64,000 bases of DNA, from the NCBI RefSeq assembly GCF_004765815.2, contig NZ_ML974129.1, positions 225,538 through 289,537 of the forward strand, written 5' to 3'. This document shows, piece by piece, positions 20,587-29,391 of this stretch. This stretch comes from Halorussus salinus (GTDB lineage Archaea > Halobacteriota > Halobacteria > Halobacteriales > Haladaptataceae). The notes under the pieces are model-generated. The model searched no databases. It saw only the letters and a list, made by a program, of their open reading frames with translations, and was not told the DNA's origin. The position numbers were made by a program, and so were the translations under genes. How positions within the stretch are numbered: the stretch's first letter is position 1; the number at the start of each line of letters is the position of its first letter.

Positions 20587-21306
20587 ATGGGAACCGAACG
20601 ACATCCCGAATCGGTCGAACCGACCGACGACGTTCACGTCCGCACCCTCGGAGTCGGTGACACGCTCCTGTGGTCGTGGGAGGCGCTGACCGACCGCCTC
20701 GAACTCGTCGGCTTCGCGCTCGCCGTCGCGTCGCTCTCGGTCGTCGCGCTCGTCGGCATCTCTGCGCCAGCGTCAGGTGAGCTCCCCGAAGTCGCGACGT
20801 GGGTCTGGGCGCTGTATCTCGTCTACCTCCTCGCCATCGCGGTGGTCTGGGGCGTCGCGTACGCCAGTTCGGCGGACGCCGTGGCGAACCGAACGCGACC
20901 GCTCGGCGACCACCTCGTCCCGGTCGCCAAGCGCGTTCCGGCGCTCGTCGCCGTGGCTATCCCGGTGGGGATACTCACCGCGGTCGGACTCGTCCTGTTC
21001 GTCCTGCCGGGCGTCTACCTCTTTCACCGATTCCTGTTGGCGTTCCCGGCCTGCGTCGTGGACGGGAAGGGTCCGCTCGCCAGCCTGAAAGCCGGGTGGC
21101 GCGCGGGCGGCGGGAACGTCACCAAGATATTCGGGGTCAGCCTCGTCTACTTCGTCTCGGTCGGCCTGTCGAACGTCGCGACGAACACGCTCGGCCCGTA
21201 CACGCTGGTCGGCGGCGTCGTCTCCGCCGGGATGAGCGCGGTCCTCCTCCCGCTTTTCGGTCTCGCGCTCGGGCACCTCTACCTCGAAGCCAGTCGCAAC
21301 CAGTAG
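20587..21306 (+). CDS. Predicted multi-pass membrane protein
   Basis: 239 residues with about six hydrophobic segments (residues roughly 40-60, 74-98, 118-145, 150-162, 180-200 and 205-232). A short soluble start ([21 protein letters not shown]) and the segment [21 protein letters not shown] resemble a large haloarchaeal family of membrane proteins of unknown function. A TATA-like tttatatc at about 20554 lies some 30 bases before the ATG, so the transcript is probably leaderless. A strong hairpin plus T-run follows the stop. Confidence 0.65.
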   Translation: MGTERHPESVEPTDDVHVRTLGVGDTLLWSWEALTDRLELVGFALAVASLSVVALVGISAPASGELPEVATWVWALYLVYLLAIAVVWGVAYASSADAVANRTRPLGDHLVPVAKRVPALVAVAIPVGILTAVGLVLFVLPGVYLFHRFLLAFPACVVDGKGPLASLKAGWRAGGGNVTKIFGVSLVYFVSVGLSNVATNTLGPYTLVGGVVSAGMSAVLLPLFGLALGHLYLEASRNQ

Positions 21307-21325
21307 CCCGGATGCGTCGGAGGCT

Positions 21326-21360
21326 GGCCGCCTCCGTCGAGGCGGCCGCGTCGCTTTTTT
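21326..21360 (+). terminator. Hairpin and T-run terminator
   Basis: A perfect stem GGCCGCCTC (21326-21334) / GAGGCGGCC (21339-21347) with a 4-base loop, followed within 8 bases by six T residues (21355-21360). It sits 20 bases after the stop of the membrane protein gene, in the right place to end that transcript. Confidence 0.65.
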
Positions 21361-21450
21361 CCGCCGAGTCGGTAGGGTATCGCAGTCGTCGCGAGTCGCA
21401 GTCTCGACTCCGAATCGGGAAAAACTGATTAGAAGGAAAGGTACTTTAGT

Positions 21451-21464
21451 TTAGACGTATCTAA
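21451..21464 (+). promoter_or_regulatory. DtxR-like inverted repeat (TTAG-N6-CTAA) upstream of the UPF0016 transporter
   Basis: The sequence TTAGACGTATCTAA contains perfect 5-base arms TTAGA/TCTAA and keeps the TTAG-N6-CTAA layout of DtxR/IdeR-family metal-regulator boxes. It overlaps a probable TATA region (tactttagttta) and ends 12 bases before the ATG of a leader reading frame at 21477. A second box with the same half-sites and spacing lies at 54681-54702. Regulation by a metal-dependent DtxR-type repressor is inferred, not shown. Confidence 0.45.
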
Positions 21465-21476
21465 TTTTTAGCAACG

Positions 21477-21548
21477 ATGCGCTTCCTTCCCACGCTCGCG
21501 TCGCAGACGGTTCCGTTACGTGCGGCCGCGGAGGTGACGACTCGATGA
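21477..21548 (+). CDS. Possible 23-codon leader peptide upstream of UPF0016 gene
   Basis: A short reading frame (starts MRFLPTLASQ, ends AEVTTR) runs from an ATG 12 bases after the inverted repeat to a stop that overlaps the transporter start by 4 bases (ATGA at 21545). The overlap would couple translation of the transporter to that of the leader. It is too short for codon statistics, and it may just be a 5' untranslated leader, so confidence is low. Confidence 0.3.
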   Translation: MRFLPTLASQTVPLRAAAEVTTR

Positions 21549-22246
21549 CCGGCTGGCTCGAAATCACGGTGGTCGCGTTCACGGCGCAACTGGCGGTGCT
21601 TCCGGGCGAGAAGGTCCAGTTCATCATCGCTGGCCTCTCGACGCGATACAACCCGTGGGTCGTCGTCGCGGCCGCCGGAAGCGCCTTCGCCGGGTGGACC
21701 GCGCTCGAAATCTGGTTCGGGAGCGCGCTGAAGGGCGCGCTTCCGGGTGTCTACCTCGACGCGTTCACCGCGGCGCTCTTTCTGGTCTTCGCGGCCCTCC
21801 TCGTCCGGTCGGCCCCCGAGCGCGGCGAGACCCCCGCCGAGACCGACGGCGGAATGATGGGCACGGGCGACCTCGACGTGTCGGTGTTCGGCCGCGAGGT
21901 CCCCGACGCCCTCGGCGGCTTCCTCCCCATCTTCGTGATGATGGTCACGGGTGAGTTCGGCGACAAGACCCAACTGGTCACCATCGGTCTGGCGGCCCAG
22001 TACGGCGCGACTCCCGCGATTTGGGCGGGCGAGATGCTGGCCATCATCCCGGTCAGCCTCGCCAACGCCTTCTTCTTCCACACGTTCTCGCACAAGTTCG
22101 ACGTGCGGAAGGCCCACTACGCCGGGGCGGTGCTGTTCCTGTTCTTCGGTCTCGACACCGTGCTGTCCATCTTCACCGGCTTCTCGGTCTGGGAGACCGT
22201 CGTCGGCTCCGTCGCTGGTGCGCTCACCGCCGCGCTCCCGCTCTGA
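21545..22246 (+). CDS. UPF0016/GDT1 (TMEM165) family cation transporter
   Basis: 233 residues with six membrane helices in two halves. The second half has the family motif E-x-G-D-K-T (GEFGDKTQLVTIG, about residues 137-149). The first half has a changed version, LPGEKVQFIIAG (about residues 19-30), instead of a second E-x-G-D-K-S/T. GDT1 proteins move Mn2+ and Ca2+ across membranes; bacterial members protect against manganese. The upstream DtxR-like inverted repeat fits metal control. The altered first motif may reflect a haloarchaeal subfamily or a change in ion choice. Confidence 0.82.
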   Translation: MTGWLEITVVAFTAQLAVLPGEKVQFIIAGLSTRYNPWVVVAAAGSAFAGWTALEIWFGSALKGALPGVYLDAFTAALFLVFAALLVRSAPERGETPAETDGGMMGTGDLDVSVFGREVPDALGGFLPIFVMMVTGEFGDKTQLVTIGLAAQYGATPAIWAGEMLAIIPVSLANAFFFHTFSHKFDVRKAHYAGAVLFLFFGLDTVLSIFTGFSVWETVVGSVAGALTAALPL

Positions 22247-22296
22247 ACTCGGGCCGGACGAGACTCAGGCCGGGCGGCGAGCGGACCCCGCCGCGG

Positions 22297-22689
22297 TTAC
22301 GAATCGAACGAGTCGGCGATTCGCTGGCGTACGTCCTCGGCGGTCCCCGCGTTCTCGTGACTCTCGTCCAACTCGAACCCGGCGAGCGCGTCGGTCACGG
22401 CGTCGGCCTCCGCGCGGGACAGTTCGACCTCCTCGGTGTCGTCGGGGTCGTTGCCGCCGAAGATGGAGTCGTTGTCGAGCCATCCCGTGTCGTCCCCGGC
22501 GGCCATCTCGCCCTTCTCGACGCCGCGGTGTTCGTCGAAGTCGAACTCGGCCGCGAGGTGGTCCTGCACGTTCTGAAGGCGCATCCCCCGGTCACCGGAG
22601 GAAGTCATCTCCTCGTCGGAAAGCGCGGCGATGACTACGCGGGCCTCGTTGCGCGTCATGTCGAAGGTCGCGGTGTCACGGTCGGACAT
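22297..22689 (-). CDS. Hypothetical acidic protein
   Basis: 130 residues from the ATG at 22689 (MSDRDTATFDMTRNEA). It is acidic and lacks membrane helices. Two similar helix-rich parts are visible: TRNEARVVIAALSDEE and, later, SRAEADAVTDALAGFE, which suggests a duplicated small domain. The Asp/Gly-rich middle (GDDTGWLDNDSIFGGNDPDD) probably links them. No function can be assigned. It is convergent with the UPF0016 gene and lies upstream of nothing obviously related. Confidence 0.6.
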   Translation of the reverse strand: MSDRDTATFDMTRNEARVVIAALSDEEMTSSGDRGMRLQNVQDHLAAEFDFDEHRGVEKGEMAAGDDTGWLDNDSIFGGNDPDDTEEVELSRAEADAVTDALAGFELDESHENAGTAEDVRQRIADSFDS

Positions 22690-22819
22690 GGAGAGAGACA
22701 CGGTAGCCTGTCTGAAACGACTGGTGGGCGATTCGAGCGCGCGGATTTCGTGGCCGAGTTAGCGGCCGATGGCGCGCCACGCTACGAAAAGCGAGAACGT
22801 CGGCGGGAGGTCGCCGTTC

Positions 22820-24235
22820 TCAGTCGTCGCTTCCGAGGATACCGCGGTGGGTCATCTTCTCGGGGTCGATGACCTCGTCGGCCTCCTCCTCGCTGAGATA
22901 CCCCTTCTCCACGACGACTTGCTTGACCGTCTTGCCCTCCTTCAGGGCGGTCTTGGCGGCGTCGCTGGCCTTGTCGTAGCCGATGTGGGGGTTGAGTGCG
23001 GTGGCGAGCGCCATGCTCTGTTCGACCTGCTCCTCGCAGTGCTGTTCGTTGGCTTCCAGTTTCCGGACGAACTTCTCGCCGAAGACCTCCGCGGAGTTGG
23101 CCAGCAGTTCGGCCGACTGGAGGAAGTTGTGCGCCAACACCGGCTTGTAGAGGTTGAGGTCGATTTGGCCCTCGGCGGCCCCGGCGCTCACGGCGGCGTC
23201 GTTGCCCACGACCTGCTTGTGGACCTGATTGACCGCCTCGGCGACGACCGGGTTTATCTTGCCGGGCATGATGGAGCTACCGGGCTGGTTCTCGGGCTGT
23301 TCGAGTTCGCCGAGTCCGTTCCGGGGGCCGGACGCCAGCAGACGCAGGTCGTTCGCTATCTTGTTCAGCGAGCCAGCGATGGTCCGGAGCGCGCCGTGGG
23401 CCTCCGACATCGCGTCGTGAGCGGCTTGGGCCTCGAAGTGGTCGTCGGCCTCGCGGAACTCCACGCCGGTCTCCTCGGAGATGTACTCGGCGGCCTTCTC
23501 CGGGAACTCGGGGTGGGTGTTCAGGCCGGTGCCGACTGCGGTACCGCCGAGCGCGAGTTCCGAGAGGTGGTCCCGAACGTGGTCCAGACGCGCGAGACCC
23601 TTCTCGACCTGCGTGCGGTAGCCGCCGAACTCCTGTCCGAGTCGGACCGGGGTGGCGTCCTGCAGGTGGGTGCGGCCCGTCTTGACCACGCCGTCGAACT
23701 CACCCTCCTTCGCGGCGAGGGCTTCCCGGAGCGAGTCGAGCGCGGGCAGGAGGTCCTTCTCGACGGCTTCCAGCGACGCGACGTGCATCGCGGTCGGAAT
23801 CACGTCGTTGGACGACTGGCCGAAGTTCACGTGGTCGTTGGGGTGAATCTCCCTGCTCCCGATTTCGCCGCCGTAGATTTCGGTGGCGCGGTTGGCGATG
23901 ACCTCGTTGGCGTTCATGTTCGAGGAGGTCCCGCTCCCGGTCTGGAACACGTCCACGGGGAACTGGTCGTCGTGGTCGCCCGCGATGACCTCGTCGGCGG
24001 CTTCCACGATAGCGTCGGCCTTCTCCTCCGGAATCATTTCGAGGTCGCGGTTCGCTCGCGCGGCCGACTTCTTGACGACGCCGAGCGCGCGGACGAATCG
24101 CCGCCCGAACGTGATGCCCGAGATGGGGAAGTTCTGGAGCGCGCGCTGGGTCTGTGCGCCCCAGTAGGCGTCGGCCGGGACCTGCATCTCTCCGAGACTG
24201 TCCTCCTCCGTCCGGTAGTCCTCGTCGTTAGTCAT
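22820..24235 (-). CDS. fumC: Fumarate hydratase, class II
   Basis: 471 residues. Class II (iron-free) fumarase converts fumarate to malate in the TCA cycle in the cytoplasm. Family signatures run through the protein: DSLGEMQVPADAYWGAQTQRA at the start, TGSGTSSNMNANEV, HPNDHVNFGQSSND, KTGRTHLQDATP, the signature loop GSSIMPGKINPV (about residue 318) and the C-terminal NPHIGYDKA. All key residues expected in the family are present. A reverse-strand TATA-like gatatttatctg (about 24265) serves it; no other TCA genes are next to it. Confidence 0.96.
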   Translation of the reverse strand: MTNDEDYRTEEDSLGEMQVPADAYWGAQTQRALQNFPISGITFGRRFVRALGVVKKSAARANRDLEMIPEEKADAIVEAADEVIAGDHDDQFPVDVFQTGSGTSSNMNANEVIANRATEIYGGEIGSREIHPNDHVNFGQSSNDVIPTAMHVASLEAVEKDLLPALDSLREALAAKEGEFDGVVKTGRTHLQDATPVRLGQEFGGYRTQVEKGLARLDHVRDHLSELALGGTAVGTGLNTHPEFPEKAAEYISEETGVEFREADDHFEAQAAHDAMSEAHGALRTIAGSLNKIANDLRLLASGPRNGLGELEQPENQPGSSIMPGKINPVVAEAVNQVHKQVVGNDAAVSAGAAEGQIDLNLYKPVLAHNFLQSAELLANSAEVFGEKFVRKLEANEQHCEEQVEQSMALATALNPHIGYDKASDAAKTALKEGKTVKQVVVEKGYLSEEEADEVIDPEKMTHRGILGSDD

Positions 24236-24657
24236 CCGTTCGAAGGTCCATCACCCGCAGATAAATATCGTGCGCACTCGGTCTCGTCGTCGGGTACGAG
24301 GGAGGCGAAGCGCCCACGGTGAGAACCGAGACCGGAAACAGGAACCGGTCCGAACGGTCGAATTTTCTCGGTGGAGTGTCGGAACGAACGCGAGAGTCGG
24401 TCGTTTCGGTTATAGTTCTGGATTACTTGACATCTAATAAGCCGTTTCAGCCCCACTACTATTCGTTTTCCGACAAGCTATCGTTCCGATACGACCTCAA
24501 GTAAATTTACCTGCCCATATACTTCCAACGGCGAGGGGCTACCGAACAGGACCTTCTACCGACCCGTGTGTCACTGAGTAACAATTTACTCGGTCTTGCA
24601 TTAATTTCAACAACGTTTAAGAGGCTGGTGGGAGATGTTTTCGTTTAGGCTCACAGT
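24236..24657. promoter_or_regulatory. Divergent promoter region of fumC and the sugar ABC operon
   Basis: 422 bases without a gene. The left edge holds the fumC promoter. The right part is AT-rich and ends with ttaatttcaacaacgttta about 40 bases before the ATG of the binding protein. Between them is an inverted repeat GAGTAA-CAAT-TTACTC at 24576-24591, extended by one mismatch to ACTGAGTAA/TTACTCGGT, in a position suited to an operator of the sugar operon. Confidence 0.5.
24576..24591 (+). promoter_or_regulatory. Inverted repeat, candidate operator of sugar ABC operon
   Basis: Perfect arms GAGTAA and TTACTC separated by CAAT, located 67 bases before the ATG of the solute-binding protein and upstream of its likely TATA region. 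The half-site GAGTA/TACTC resembles the half-sites reported for the haloarchaeal sugar regulator TrmB, but the order of the halves differs from the TrmB motif, so the bound protein is left open. Confidence 0.4.
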
Positions 24658-26043
24658 ATGACAGATGCCAACGAAGGTTCCGACGTTTCTCGGCGCGATT
24701 ACATCAAGGCGGCCGGTGCGGGTACTATCGGCGTCACCGGACTAGCTGGCTGTATGGGCGGTGGCGGTGAGGGCGAGTCTACGACGACTACCGACTCCGG
24801 GTCGGACGAGACCACCGAGTCGATGGACGACGGTGAGGAGACCACCACCGAGGAGTCCTCGAACTACGAGACGCTGGAGGTCCAGCACTGGTGGACCGGC
24901 GGCGACGGTGCCGCGGCGGTCGAGGCGCTGTTCGAAGGGTTCGCGGAGGCGTACCCCGACATCGAGGTCAACCAGAACCCGGTCTCCGGCGGCGCGGGCC
25001 AGAACCTCGAAACGGTCATCAAGAAGCGCGTGCTGAACAACAACCCGCCCAGTTCGTGGCAGGCGTGGCCGGGCGCGAACCTCCAGCCGTACGTGGCGGC
25101 GGACAAGCTCGAAGACATCGGCGACTCGGTCTGGTCGCAGAACGGGATGAAGGACGCCTACCTCGAAGGCCCGAAGGAGGCGGCTCGCCCCGGCGGGAAC
25201 TTCGTGACGGTGCCGCTGAACATCCACCGCATCAACAACCTGTTCTACAACGTCTCGGTCGTCGAGGACGCGGGCGTAGACCCCGCCTCCATCGAGACGC
25301 CCGGCGACCTCGTCTCGGCGATGGAGACCGTCGAGTCCGAGACGGACGCGGTCGGGATGGCCCACCAGACCTCCTCGGCGTGGTCGACCACGCAGCTCTG
25401 GGCGACGGTCCTGCTGGGCGAGAACGACGTGGAGACGTACAACTCCTTCGCGGAGGGTAACGTCGCCGACAACGAGGAGGCGGTCAAAAGCTCGCTCCAG
25501 ACGGTCGTCGATTACACCGAACACGTCAACGACGACGCCGGTTCCGTGAGCTGGACCGAGGCCAACCAGAAAATCCTCAACGGCGAGGCCGCCTTCTTCC
25601 ATCAGGGCGACTGGGCCGCGGGGATGTACCGCGGACAGGACGGCTTCGAGTTCGAGGACGACTGGGGTCACGTTCCGTTCCCCGGAACCGAGGGCGTCTA
25701 CGCGCTCAACATGGACTCGTTCCCCTTCCCGACGAACAACCCCTCGCCCGAGGCGACGACGAAGTTCCTGCAGTACGTCGGCTCCGTCGACGCCCAAGAG
25801 CGGTTCAACCCCAAGAAGGGGTCGATTCCGCCCCGGACCGACGTGCCGAGCGACGCGTTCGGGCCGTTCCTCACCCGACAGATGGACGACTTCCAGAACT
25901 CCGACTCGCAGGTCCAGTCCATCGAACACGGCCTCGCTATCGCGCCCGACCCCAAGAGCAACATCAGCGACGCGATGGCGAGTTTCATCTCGAACTGGAA
26001 CGTGGACAACACCTACCAGCAACTGACGCAGGCGTTCAACTGA
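24658..26043 (+). CDS. Sugar ABC transporter substrate-binding lipoprotein (CUT1 type)
   Basis: 461 residues. The N-terminus has a twin-arginine signal (SRRDYIKAAGAG) and a lipobox (LAGC, Cys about 32), so it should be Tat-exported and lipid-anchored outside the cell. A Thr/Asp/Glu-rich linker follows, then a type-1 solute-binding fold (VQHWWTGGDGAAAVEALFEGF at the start, QGDWAAGMYRG later). This fold and the following two permeases and ATPase define a carbohydrate importer; the sugar is unknown. A T-run (26062-26066) between this gene and the first permease could lower permease expression relative to the binding protein. Confidence 0.9.
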   Translation: MTDANEGSDVSRRDYIKAAGAGTIGVTGLAGCMGGGGEGESTTTTDSGSDETTESMDDGEETTTEESSNYETLEVQHWWTGGDGAAAVEALFEGFAEAYPDIEVNQNPVSGGAGQNLETVIKKRVLNNNPPSSWQAWPGANLQPYVAADKLEDIGDSVWSQNGMKDAYLEGPKEAARPGGNFVTVPLNIHRINNLFYNVSVVEDAGVDPASIETPGDLVSAMETVESETDAVGMAHQTSSAWSTTQLWATVLLGENDVETYNSFAEGNVADNEEAVKSSLQTVVDYTEHVNDDAGSVSWTEANQKILNGEAAFFHQGDWAAGMYRGQDGFEFEDDWGHVPFPGTEGVYALNMDSFPFPTNNPSPEATTKFLQYVGSVDAQERFNPKKGSIPPRTDVPSDAFGPFLTRQMDDFQNSDSQVQSIEHGLAIAPDPKSNISDAMASFISNWNVDNTYQQLTQAFN

Positions 26044-26070
26044 AGTCGATTCCGACTGTCCCTTTTTCAC

Positions 26071-27087
26071 ATGCAACGACTCAAAGACGCACTCCGACGG
26101 ATAACCCCCCGGAACGGCGACGAGACGGGCGAGGTTCGGACCGACGGCGGAGCCACCGTTACGGGCGAGTCCGCCGAGTCCGAGACGGGAACCGGCCGGT
26201 CGCTCCTGTCGAGCGACTTCCTCCGGTCGATGCCGTTCTGGCTCCCGCCGTTCCTGCTGATGGGCTTTTTCGTCTACGGGGCCATCGGGTGGAACCTCGT
26301 CATCTCGCTGACGGACTTCGAGGGGCTACTGCTGCCGGAGTACAAGATTTCGGAGTTCGACCTCGAAATGTACCGGGAGGCGTTCTCGGACCCGTCGTTC
26401 TGGACCGCGGCCCAGAACACGCTGGTCCTGCTGGTGGCGTTCACGGGAGTCTGTCTCGTCGTCGGCCTCCTGCTCGCCATCCTCGTGGACCAAGAGATAC
26501 GGTTCGAGAACACCTTCCGCATCGTCTACCTGCTACCGATGAGCCTGTCGTTCGTCGTGACCGCGAAGTTCTGGGCGTGGATGTACAATCCCGAAATCGG
26601 GATGATAAACGTCACGCTCCGCCAGTTGGGGCTGGACTTCCTCACCTTACAGTGGATTTCGAACCCCGAGACGAAACTGGCGGCGGTCATCTTCGCGCTC
26701 ATCTGGCAGTTCTCGGGGTACGCGATGGTCGTGTACCTCGCGGGGCTTCGAGCGATTCCGACCGCTCACTACGAGGCCGCGAAGGTCGACGGCGCGAGTA
26801 GCCTGAAGATGTACTGGCGGGTCATCCTGCCACAGCTTCGGGCCTCGACCATGAGCGCCGCGGTGGTGCTGATGGTGTTCGCGCTGAAGGCCTTCGACTT
26901 CCTCTACGTGATGTTCGGCAACAACCCCGGCCCGGCCGCCGACATCCTCGCCACGATGATGTTCCGCGAGGCGTTCGGGTCGAACAACTGGGCGTACGGG
27001 TCGGCCATCGCCATCGTGCTGTTCGGCATGGCGCTGGCGGTGGTCGCACCGTACCTCTACAGCGAATACCGACGAGGAGAACTATGA
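26071..27087 (+). CDS. Sugar ABC transporter permease (MalF type)
   Basis: 338 residues with six or seven membrane helices. After a variable 45-residue start come the helices (SMPFWLPPFLLMGFFVYGAIG first) and the permease EAA loop EAAKVDGASSLKMYWRVILPQ at about residues 229-250, which contacts the ATPase. It forms the membrane channel together with the second permease, whose start overlaps its stop (ATGA). Order and spacing are those of a CUT1 importer operon. Confidence 0.9.
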   Translation: MQRLKDALRRITPRNGDETGEVRTDGGATVTGESAESETGTGRSLLSSDFLRSMPFWLPPFLLMGFFVYGAIGWNLVISLTDFEGLLLPEYKISEFDLEMYREAFSDPSFWTAAQNTLVLLVAFTGVCLVVGLLLAILVDQEIRFENTFRIVYLLPMSLSFVVTAKFWAWMYNPEIGMINVTLRQLGLDFLTLQWISNPETKLAAVIFALIWQFSGYAMVVYLAGLRAIPTAHYEAAKVDGASSLKMYWRVILPQLRASTMSAAVVLMVFALKAFDFLYVMFGNNPGPAADILATMMFREAFGSNNWAYGSAIAIVLFGMALAVVAPYLYSEYRRGEL

Positions 27088-28025
27088 GCGGCGCGCCAGC
27101 CAGTCCGAATCCGGACGACCACACCAGACGGGAGCGAATCGAGCGGCGAGTGAGAGACACCGACGGGCGACGGGCCGCGCTGTACGCCTTGCTCCTCGGA
27201 CTCGTCGCGTTCTACCTCGCGCCGCTGGAGGCGGGCCTGATGACCGCGTTCAAGACGACCGACGCGTTCAATCGGACCGTGCCGTTCCTGCCGCCCTTCG
27301 GCGGCGGGTTCACCGTCGAGCCGTGGGAAATCGCGTTCGACGCCATGTCGAACGCGCTCGTCAACAGCCTCCTGCTGGCGGTTCCGGCGACGGTGCTGTC
27401 GGCGACGCTCGGGTCCATCGCGGCCTACGGGCTGACGACCATCGACTGGAAGTACCAGACCGCGCTGGTCGCGCTGTTCATCGCGGGCATCTTCATCCCG
27501 TATCAGGCGGTGTTGGTGCCCCTATCGCGGCTCTACGCCATCGTGAACACGCAGGAACTGCTGTCGTTCCTCTGGGGCCTGCCGCTGATGCACGAACACT
27601 ACGCGAGCATCATCAACCTCATCGTCACGCACACCGCGTACGGGATTCCCATCACGTTCCTGCTGTTCAGAGGCTACTACCAGTCGCTGTCCCACGAGAT
27701 GATAGAGGCCGCGCGACTCGACGGCGCGAGCGTCTACAGCATCTACCGCAACATCGTCCTGCCGCTGTCGAAACCGATGTTCGCGGTGACGCTCATCTAC
27801 CAGTTCACGCAGGTCTGGAACGACCTGCTGTTTGCGCTGGTCATCCTGCCGTCCGGCGGCGGTGCGGCCGCGCCGGTGACCATCGCGCTCAACAGCCTCA
27901 CCGGCGGCATCGTGGAGTCGTTCAACACGCAGATGGCGGGCGCGTTCGTCGCGGCTCTGCCGACGCTGCTGGTGTACGTCCTGTTCGGCGAACAGTTCGC
28001 AAAGGGAGTTGCCGGAGAGGCCTGA
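27084..28025 (+). CDS. Sugar ABC transporter permease (MalG type)
   Basis: 313 residues with six membrane helices. The soluble start (about 35 residues) is Arg-rich. The EAA loop EAARLDGASVYSIYRNIVLPL lies at about residues 210-230, and the C-terminal segment ends in the MalG-type FAKGVAGEA tail. It pairs with the MalF-type subunit, with a 4-base overlap of start and stop. The ATPase gene follows after 46 bases. Confidence 0.9.
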   Translation: MSGAPASPNPDDHTRRERIERRVRDTDGRRAALYALLLGLVAFYLAPLEAGLMTAFKTTDAFNRTVPFLPPFGGGFTVEPWEIAFDAMSNALVNSLLLAVPATVLSATLGSIAAYGLTTIDWKYQTALVALFIAGIFIPYQAVLVPLSRLYAIVNTQELLSFLWGLPLMHEHYASIINLIVTHTAYGIPITFLLFRGYYQSLSHEMIEAARLDGASVYSIYRNIVLPLSKPMFAVTLIYQFTQVWNDLLFALVILPSGGGAAAPVTIALNSLTGGIVESFNTQMAGAFVAALPTLLVYVLFGEQFAKGVAGEA

Positions 28026-28071
28026 GAATCATGACAAACACTTACACTACTCTACGACGGAGGACGAAACG

Positions 28072-29232
28072 ATGGCCGAACTGACGTTAGACGGAGTGAC
28101 CAAGTGGTTCGAGGACGACGGGGGCCGCATCGTGGCGGTGGACGACGCTCACGTCGAAATCGAGGACGGCGAGTTCCTCGTGTTGGTCGGTCCCTCGGGC
28201 TGTGGCAAATCGACCACCCTGCGGATGATAGCCGGTCTCGAAACCGTCTCGCAGGGCGACATCCGACTCGGGAACCACTCCATCACCGACGAACCGCCGA
28301 CCGCGCGCGACATCGCGATGGTGTTCCAGTCCTACGCGCTCTACCCCCACATGACCGTGCGGGAGAACATGAGCTTCGGACTGGAGGAGTCCACCGACAT
28401 GCCCGACGACGAGATAGCGACGCAGGTCGAGGAGACCGCCGCGATGATGGGCATCGGCGACCTGCTCGACCGCAAGCCCGGCGAGCTGTCGGGCGGCCAG
28501 CAACAGCGCGTCGCGCTGGGTCGGGCAATCGTCCGGGACCCCGAGGTGTTCCTGATGGACGAACCGCTGAGCAATTTGGACGCGAAGCTCCGCTCGCAGA
28601 TGCGGACGGAACTCCAGCGGTTGCAGGAGGACCTCGGCGTGACGACGGTGTACGTCACCCACGACCAGACCGAGGCGATGACGATGGGCGACCGCATCGC
28701 CATCCTGAACGACGGCGAACTCCAGCAGGTCGGCACGCCGCTGGAGTGTTACCACGAACCCGCCAACGTCTTCGTCGCGGGGTTCATCGGCGAACCGTCG
28801 ATGAACTTCTTCGACGTGGACCTGCGGGGCGAGAGCCTCGTCGCCGACGAGTTCGAGTATCTCCTCTCCGACGAGTTGCTGGCCGACGTGGAGGGCCACG
28901 AGCGACTCGTCCTCGGCATCCGGCCCGAGGACATCGAACTCGCCGCGGAGGGCGACGGTCCCCACGAGTTCGAGACGACCGTGGACGTGGTCGAACCGAT
29001 GGGCGACGAGAACAACGTCTACCTGACTTTCGCCGACGCGGAGGCGGTAGGGTCCGGCGGCGAGGTCGAGACCTTCGTCGCCACCGTCTCGGGCCTGCGA
29101 AACGTCGAGAGCGGCCAGACCGTGGTCGCGCGGATTCCCGAGGAGGCGATTCACGTCTTCGACCGCGAGACGGGCGAGTCGCTGCACAACCGCGAACTCA
29201 ACCGGACGGAAGTCGCACAGCCGAACTTCTGA
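28072..29232 (+). CDS. Sugar ABC transporter ATP-binding protein (MalK/UgpC type)
   Basis: 386 residues from the ATG at 28072; an in-frame upstream extension overlaps the permease and is unlikely. Walker A GPSGCGKST (residues 40-48), Q-loop VFQSYALYPHMT, signature LSGGQQQRVALGRAI, Walker B VFLMDEPLSNLD and the H-loop VTHDQTEAMTMGDR are all intact. The last 130 residues form the OB-fold/TOBE region (GIRPEDIEL) typical of sugar-importer ATPases and able to take regulatory contacts. It powers the importer formed by the three upstream genes. A T-run (29242-29247) follows the stop. Confidence 0.92.
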   Translation: MAELTLDGVTKWFEDDGGRIVAVDDAHVEIEDGEFLVLVGPSGCGKSTTLRMIAGLETVSQGDIRLGNHSITDEPPTARDIAMVFQSYALYPHMTVRENMSFGLEESTDMPDDEIATQVEETAAMMGIGDLLDRKPGELSGGQQQRVALGRAIVRDPEVFLMDEPLSNLDAKLRSQMRTELQRLQEDLGVTTVYVTHDQTEAMTMGDRIAILNDGELQQVGTPLECYHEPANVFVAGFIGEPSMNFFDVDLRGESLVADEFEYLLSDELLADVEGHERLVLGIRPEDIELAAEGDGPHEFETTVDVVEPMGDENNVYLTFADAEAVGSGGEVETFVATVSGLRNVESGQTVVARIPEEAIHVFDRETGESLHNRELNRTEVAQPNF

Positions 29233-29391
29233 GTCGGTCCCTTTTTTCAGGACAGTCAGTCGAACCGACCGTCCGTACTCGACGACGATCCAGTATCGGA
29301 GATATTATTGGATAAATTAGTAGAACGGAAGAGGTATTTACAGCCGTTTATGCTAAATATTAAGTATGTGTCTCCCAAGGATGAGGATGGA

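Noticed and set aside
21545-22246. yybP-ykoY manganese riboswitch before the UPF0016 gene
   Set aside because: The 90 bases before the gene are too short and carry no matching two-arm structure. The visible signal is a protein-type inverted repeat.
22769-24322. A long frame opposite fumC
   Set aside because: It is composed of Leu, Arg, Val and Gly in the pattern typical of antisense frames, whereas fumC is intact on the minus strand.
24573-24594. TrmB site
   Set aside because: The half-sites agree with the reported TrmB motif but in reversed order, so calling it TrmB would be over-reading. It was kept only as an unnamed operator candidate.
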